Origin: Caldilineaceae bacterium
GTDB lineage: Bacteria; Chloroflexota; Anaerolineae; Caldilineales; Caldilineaceae
NCBI GenBank assembly: GCA_026645635.1
Contig: JAPKMV010000284.1
Coordinates: forward strand, 1 to 5,470
Length of the DNA stretch: 5,470 bases
Direction of reading: 5' to 3'
Part shown: piece by piece, positions 1 through 5,470 of the stretch
Numbering within the stretch: the first letter of the stretch is position 1
Layout: every line of letters starts with the position of its first letter
Made by a program: the position numbers and the translations under genes
The notes under the pieces: generated by a model
Told to the model about the DNA's origin: nothing
Databases searched by the model: none
Seen by the model: the letters and a program-made list of their open reading frames with translations, nothing else

Positions 1-398
1 ACCCGACGCTGCTCTTCCCGCTCGGTAACATAGGCGCCATGACCCCGCCTCCTACGCGCACGCCGACGCCCTCGCCCGTCAATCCAGGCACGATTCCCTG
101 CGCGACGACGCGCGTCGTCGCCAACTACGCCGGCGTGCCTGGCTCACCCTGGTCAGTTGAGGCGGTGGCAGCCGCGCAACGCCAGGGGACAATGGTGAAG
201 TCTACGCTGCTTCACCGCTACGGCGGCGGCGGTGCGCTCTGCCGCCTGGACCGCAGCGAAGAGGTGACCGTGATCGGGCGCCATCCCGCCCAGCAGAGTC
301 TGCTCGTGCGCACCGCCCTGGGCGACATCGGCTGGGTCTGGAGTGAGACGGTGGACCTTCCCCAACCGTGGGCCGCGCTGCCAGTGGTCGAACCCTGA
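1..398 (+). CDS. SH3-like domain protein, C-terminal part (5' end outside window)
   Basis: The frame is open from position 3 and ends in TGA at 396-398. The ATG at 39 is probably not the true start: the frame continues upstream of it, no good ribosome-binding site precedes it, and what follows is a Pro/Thr-rich linker (TPPPTRTPTPSP), which normally sits between domains. After the linker come about 100 residues ending in EEVTVIGR...SLLVRTALGDIGWVWSE. This resembles the last strands of a bacterial SH3 (SH3b) domain, where a conserved G-W-V closes the fold. Such linker-SH3b arrangements are common at the C-termini of exported lipoproteins and wall-associated proteins, where the SH3 module binds peptidoglycan or peptide; an extracytoplasmic location is inferred. 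The N-terminal domain, and so the real function, is not visible. The 192-nt gap and the following TAAAAT box suggest that the next operon is separate. The coding frame is fairly certain; the SH3 call is moderate. Confidence 0.68.
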   Translation, partial: PTLLFPLGNIGAMTPPPTRTPTPSPVNPGTIPCATTRVVANYAGVPGSPWSVEAVAAAQRQGTMVKSTLLHRYGGGGALCRLDRSEEVTVIGRHPAQQSLLVRTALGDIGWVWSETVDLPQPWAALPVVEP

Positions 399-450
399 TG
401 GCGTGCTGACTGTAGCCGCGGTTGTTCAGTGGGTGAGAAATGGAATGACG

Positions 451-510
451 GTGTTGCGTGTTGCGTGTTTCGTGACGAAACAAACACGTAACACGCAACA
501 CGTAACACGT
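451..510. repeat. Facing arrays of 7-bp repeats forming a long inverted repeat
   Basis: Three head-to-tail units lie on the left: GTGTTGC, GTGTTGC and GTGTTTC (451-471). On the right are four units of the complementary type: AACACGT, AACACGC, AACACGT and AACACGT (483-510). Bases 451-470 pair with 482-501 over 20 positions, with one G-T wobble (463/489) and an 11-nt loop. A short alternative palindrome, TTTCGT-G-ACGAAA, sits at the centre (468-480). No T-tract follows, so it is not a classic intrinsic terminator. It lies between the SH3-protein gene and the vWA operon. It may be a dispersed intergenic repeat, an mRNA 3'-end stabiliser or a protein-binding site; the sequence does not decide. 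The repeat structure is seen directly and the role is unknown. Confidence 0.8.
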
Positions 511-530
511 AAAACATGCGCCGCGTCGAG

Positions 531-536
531 TAAAAT
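531..536 (+). promoter_or_regulatory. Possible -10 box of the vWA-PP2C operon
   Basis: TAAAAT, in the context GAGTAAAATAAG, lies 54 nt upstream of the vWA start codon and is one of the few AT-rich spots in the region. It matches the bacterial -10 consensus at five of six positions. No convincing -35 hexamer is found 16-18 nt upstream, where the right arm of the heptad repeat ends. The same GTAAAAT heptamer occurs upstream of secA, which adds some support. Confidence 0.35.
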
Positions 537-590
537 AAGCGCTGCCGAAACCGTGCGGCGCCAACCAACCGTAGCGAAGGGAGATCTCCG

Positions 591-1277
591 ATGACCGATG
601 TTGAACCGACCTTTGACCAGGTGCCATTTGAAGCGGCCAGCTTTGCCGACAACCCGGAGCCGCGCTGCCCTGTCGTGCTGCTGCTGGACACCTCCGGCTC
701 GATGCAGGGCGCGCCCATTGCCGAACTCAACGCAGGGCTGGCGACGCTGCAGCAGGAGTTGCAGCGCGACGAGTTGGCCGCCAAGCGGGTCGAACTCGCC
801 TTGGTGACCTTTGGCCCAGTGCAGCTTGCTGCGGACTTCACCACGGCGACTGCATTCACGCCGGCTGCGCTGACCGCCAGCGGCGAGACGCCGCTGGGCG
901 CCGCGGTGCTCTTCGGGCTGGCGCTGCTGGAAGCGCGCAAGCATGTCTACCGCGCCAACGGCATCGCCTACTACCGCCCCTGGGTCATGCTGATCACCGA
1001 CGGCGCGCCCACCGACAACTGGCGGGAGGCCGCGGACAAGATTCACGCCGGGGAAGCGGCGAAGGCGTTCTCCTTTTTTGCCATTGGCGTGCAGAACGCC
1101 GACATGAACACCCTGGGCGAGTTGGCCGTGCGCGCGCCGCTGCGGCTGAAGGGACTTCAGTTCCGCGAGTTCTTTGTCTGGCTCTCCAATTCCATGCGCG
1201 CTGTTTCGGCGTCGCAGGTGGGTGACAGCGTGCCGCTGGAGAATCCCACGGCGCCCGACGGCTGGGCGGCGGTGTGA
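591..1277 (+). CDS. vWA domain protein, TerY/YegL type
   Basis: This 228-residue protein is essentially a single von Willebrand factor A domain. The metal-ion-dependent adhesion site (MIDAS) is complete: D33-T-S-G-S37 after a hydrophobic strand (CPVVLLL), T100 in SGETPLG, and D137 in LITDGAPTD. It has no signal peptide or membrane segment, so it should be cytoplasmic. Stretches such as [47 protein letters not shown] and [14 protein letters not shown] are typical of the TerY/YegL family (COG4245). Members of this family act with a PP2C phosphatase and an unusual Ser/Thr kinase, probably as a metal-dependent scaffold or sensor; the biochemical role is not well defined. The ATG is supported by AAGGGAG at 577-583, 7 nt upstream. 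The stop overlaps the start of the phosphatase gene by 4 nt, so translation is probably coupled. E. coli yegL is a relative. I give no symbol because orthology cannot be shown here. Confidence 0.93.
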   Translation: MTDVEPTFDQVPFEAASFADNPEPRCPVVLLLDTSGSMQGAPIAELNAGLATLQQELQRDELAAKRVELALVTFGPVQLAADFTTATAFTPAALTASGETPLGAAVLFGLALLEARKHVYRANGIAYYRPWVMLITDGAPTDNWREAADKIHAGEAAKAFSFFAIGVQNADMNTLGELAVRAPLRLKGLQFREFFVWLSNSMRAVSASQVGDSVPLENPTAPDGWAAV

Positions 1278-2074
1278 GCTGGCGCTACGCCCTGGCGGCA
1301 GTCGCCGGTGCAGGGCACGTCGCCCAGGGCCTGCCCTGCCAGGATGCATGCCGCGCCCAGACCGCCACATTTGCCGGCTGCTCTGTGTGGTGGGCGGTAG
1401 TGAGCGACGGCGCGGGGAGCGCAGCTGCCGGGGCAGCCGGCGCGGCGGCGGCCTGCACGACGATGATGGCGCAGATCGACACCTGGCTGGCGGCCCATGC
1501 CGGCGCAGTGGAAGAACTGACGCAGGCGACTGTCGCCGATTGGCTGGCGCAGACGGTGGCCGCCATCAAGGAGATGGCCACGGCGGAGCAGGCTGAACTG
1601 GCGGCCTATGCGGCAACGCTGCTGGCGGTCGTCGCCAATGCGCGCGCCACGGTCGCCTGCCAGGTGGGCGACGGCGCCATCGTGGCGCAGCTTCTGGCCG
1701 CGGACGGTGACGCTGGCAGCGACGCTGCGGAAGACGCTGCGCTGTGCGTTCTGCTCTGGCCGAGCCAGGGCGAGTACATCAACACGACCCACTTCGTCAC
1801 CGACGAGGATGCCGCCGCGCAACTGCGCGTGGCGTTGCTGCCGCCCGCGCGCTGCATCGCCCTCTTCACCGACGGCTTGCAGCAGTTGGCGCTGCACTAC
1901 GCCACCCGGACGGCCCATGCGCCCTTCTTCGCTCCGCTCTTTGCCCGGCTGGCCCAGGCGCCGTCGGGCGCGTCGGCCAGCCTCGACCGCGCCCTGGCTG
2001 CTTTCCTGGACAGCGCAGCCGTGAACCAACGCACGGACGACGACAAGGCGCTGGTGCTCGCCTGCGCCGGGTGA
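1274..2074 (+). CDS. PP2C-type Ser/Thr protein phosphatase (TerY-linked, PphC-like)
   Basis: This 266-residue protein is a single metal-dependent PP2C phosphatase domain of the PP2C_2 type. It would remove phosphate from Ser/Thr residues, probably undoing the work of a partner kinase. Motifs in order: [12 protein letters not shown] with Q23-D24, where classic PP2Cs have E-D; V43-S-D45-G-A-G, the DGxG metal-binding motif; ATLL at 114-117; QVGDGAIV with D133; [14 protein letters not shown] at 164-177; [12 protein letters not shown] with D200; and DDDK at 255-258 near the C-terminus. The metal-binding aspartates are all present, so it should be active. CQDA and DGAGSA are usual for the branch found beside TerY/YegL vWA proteins (E. 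coli PphC/YegK), so the Q is a family trait and not damage. No transmembrane or signal segment is seen. The start is GTG at 1274, inside the vWA stop as GTGA. There is no strong Shine-Dalgarno, which fits translational coupling. The usual third partner, a kinase, does not follow. Confidence 0.92.
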   Translation: MSWRYALAAVAGAGHVAQGLPCQDACRAQTATFAGCSVWWAVVSDGAGSAAAGAAGAAAACTTMMAQIDTWLAAHAGAVEELTQATVADWLAQTVAAIKEMATAEQAELAAYAATLLAVVANARATVACQVGDGAIVAQLLAADGDAGSDAAEDAALCVLLWPSQGEYINTTHFVTDEDAAAQLRVALLPPARCIALFTDGLQQLALHYATRTAHAPFFAPLFARLAQAPSGASASLDRALAAFLDSAAVNQRTDDDKALVLACAG

Positions 2075-2124
2075 CTTCCCGCACTTTGTGTCCCGCCTGA
2101 CTATCGCCTGGCCGCGGCGCGTGG

Positions 2125-2130
2125 TAAAAT
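2125..2130 (+). promoter_or_regulatory. Possible -10 box of secA
   Basis: TAAAAT, in the context GTGGTAAAATTG, lies 90 nt upstream of the secA start. It is the only AT-rich hexamer in an otherwise very GC-rich gap. The -35 is unclear: CTGACT at 2097-2102 resembles TTGACA but is about 22 nt away, too far for a standard promoter. The same GTAAAAT occurs before the vWA gene. A promoter here would make secA independent of the vWA-PP2C operon. Confidence 0.4.
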
Positions 2131-2155
2131 TGCGGCTTGCGCGAGCGCAACCGCA
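2131..2155. other. GC-rich hairpin in the secA leader
   Basis: TGCGG (2131-2135) pairs with CCGCA (2151-2155), and TTGCGC (2137-2142) pairs with GCGCAA (2145-2150). C2136 is bulged and the loop is very tight (GA, or CGAG if the last pair opens). It begins directly after the TAAAAT box, so a transcript from there would start within the left arm. On the + strand no T-run follows. On the - strand ATTTTA follows, but no - strand gene needs a terminator there. It could affect secA mRNA stability or translation, or be a remnant of a terminator for the phosphatase gene. The pairing is seen; the function is a guess. Confidence 0.5.
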
Positions 2156-2219
2156 GCGATGCGGCGGCTGTCCGCTCATGTGACGCTGCGACGCTCTGCC
2201 AGACGGAGAAACAACGATT

Positions 2220-5213
<2,994 letters not shown>

Positions 5214-5225
5214 TCCAGCTCGGGC

Positions 5226-5470
5226 ATGACAGCCGCTGGTGCACCCACCCAAGCGAACGGGCAGCGACCACACCGCCTGACCTGGCAGCGCAGTCTGCTG
5301 CTGGTCACGGTGCTGGTCGCTGCTTTTTTGCGTCTCTACGAACTTGACCTGCTCCCGCCGGGTCTTTTCTACGACGAAGCCTACAACGGTCTCGACGTGC
5401 GCGGCGTGTTGAGCGGTGCACAATTGCCCCTCTTCTTCACCGGCAACTACGGCCGCGAGCCGCTCTTTCT
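5226..5470 (+). CDS. PMT/ArnT-type membrane glycosyltransferase, N-terminal part (3' end outside window)
   Basis: An open frame runs from ATG 5226 to the window end (81 codons plus 2 nt) with no stop. A hydrophilic basic N-terminus is followed by a hydrophobic segment (about residues 23-38, LLLVTVLVAAFLRL), then YELDLLPPGLFYDEAYNGLD and PLFFTGNYGREPLF. The order first transmembrane helix, L-PPGLFYDEA-N-G-D, then FFTGN-GREPLF is typical of polytopic glycosyltransferases of the dolichyl-phosphate-mannose mannosyltransferase/ArnT superfamily (GT39/GT83, PMT_2). Here D50-E51 would be the catalytic acidic pair in the first extracytoplasmic loop. Such enzymes move a sugar from a polyprenyl-phosphate donor to protein or lipid outside the membrane. 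The acceptor cannot be predicted. Only 12 nt separate it from the secA stop, so the two genes are probably co-transcribed. The Shine-Dalgarno is weak (CTCGGG just upstream), so the exact start is less certain than the frame. Confidence 0.85.
   Translation, partial: MTAAGAPTQANGQRPHRLTWQRSLLLVTVLVAAFLRLYELDLLPPGLFYDEAYNGLDVRGVLSGAQLPLFFTGNYGREPLF

Noticed and set aside
451..501. Intrinsic terminator for the upstream gene
   Set aside because: The stem is long, but it is AC/GT repeat DNA with an 11-nt loop and is followed by GTAACACG, not a T-run; a factor-dependent or processing role cannot be excluded.
451..510. CRISPR array
   Set aside because: The units are only 7 bp, contiguous without spacers, and in opposing orientations.
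343..594. Short + strand frame across the intergenic repeat
   Set aside because: It overlaps the end of the SH3-protein gene, runs through the heptad repeat and has no recognisable domain; it is chance opening in repeat DNA.
426..1370. Open frame of 314 codons on the - strand opposite the vWA gene
   Set aside because: It has no recognisable domain. It crosses the heptad repeat, which produces low-complexity VLRVTCCVLRVC-type sequence, and the + strand frame there is an unmistakable vWA protein.

Overview
The window is GC-rich, and every supported gene is on the + strand. It looks like chromosomal DNA from a bacterium of the phylum Chloroflexota (Anaerolineae/Caldilineae type). This assignment is an inference. 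It rests on a long SecA with extra segments in its nucleotide-binding domains, a Pro/Thr linker followed by an SH3-like domain, a PMT-type glycosyltransferase, and intergenic GTGTTNC heptad repeats. There is no tRNA, rRNA, CRISPR array, insertion sequence or phage gene.

Layout, left to right. (1) Positions 1-398: the C-terminal end of a probably exported protein with a Pro/Thr-rich linker and an SH3-like module. (2) Positions 399-590: an intergenic region with two facing arrays of 7-bp repeats that form a near-perfect 20-bp stem, followed by a TAAAAT box and a good Shine-Dalgarno sequence. (3) Positions 591-2074: a two-gene operon whose genes overlap by 4 nt (GTGA). It encodes a TerY/YegL-type von Willebrand A protein with a complete MIDAS and a PP2C-type Ser/Thr phosphatase. 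(4) Positions 2075-2219: a short intergenic region with a second GTAAAAT box and a GC-rich hairpin. (5) Positions 2220-5213: a full-length secA of 997 codons with an intact ATPase core and a C-terminal zinc-binding SEC-C motif. (6) Position 5226 to the window end: the first 81 codons of a membrane glycosyltransferase of the PMT/ArnT (GT39/GT83-like) superfamily, 12 nt after secA and cut off by the window.

How they work together. The vWA protein and the phosphatase are two of the three parts of the known vWA-PP2C-kinase signalling triad (TerY-P; E. coli yegL-yegK(pphC)-yegI). The kinase is not in the window: secA follows directly, and what is visible of the upstream gene is not kinase-like. 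SecA is the Sec translocation motor. The adjoining glycosyltransferase and the SH3-domain protein also point to the cell envelope, but these are probably housekeeping neighbours and not one system.

I see no clearly new biological system. The best leads are the kinase-less vWA-PP2C pair, the heptad inverted repeat in front of it, and the SecA insertions.
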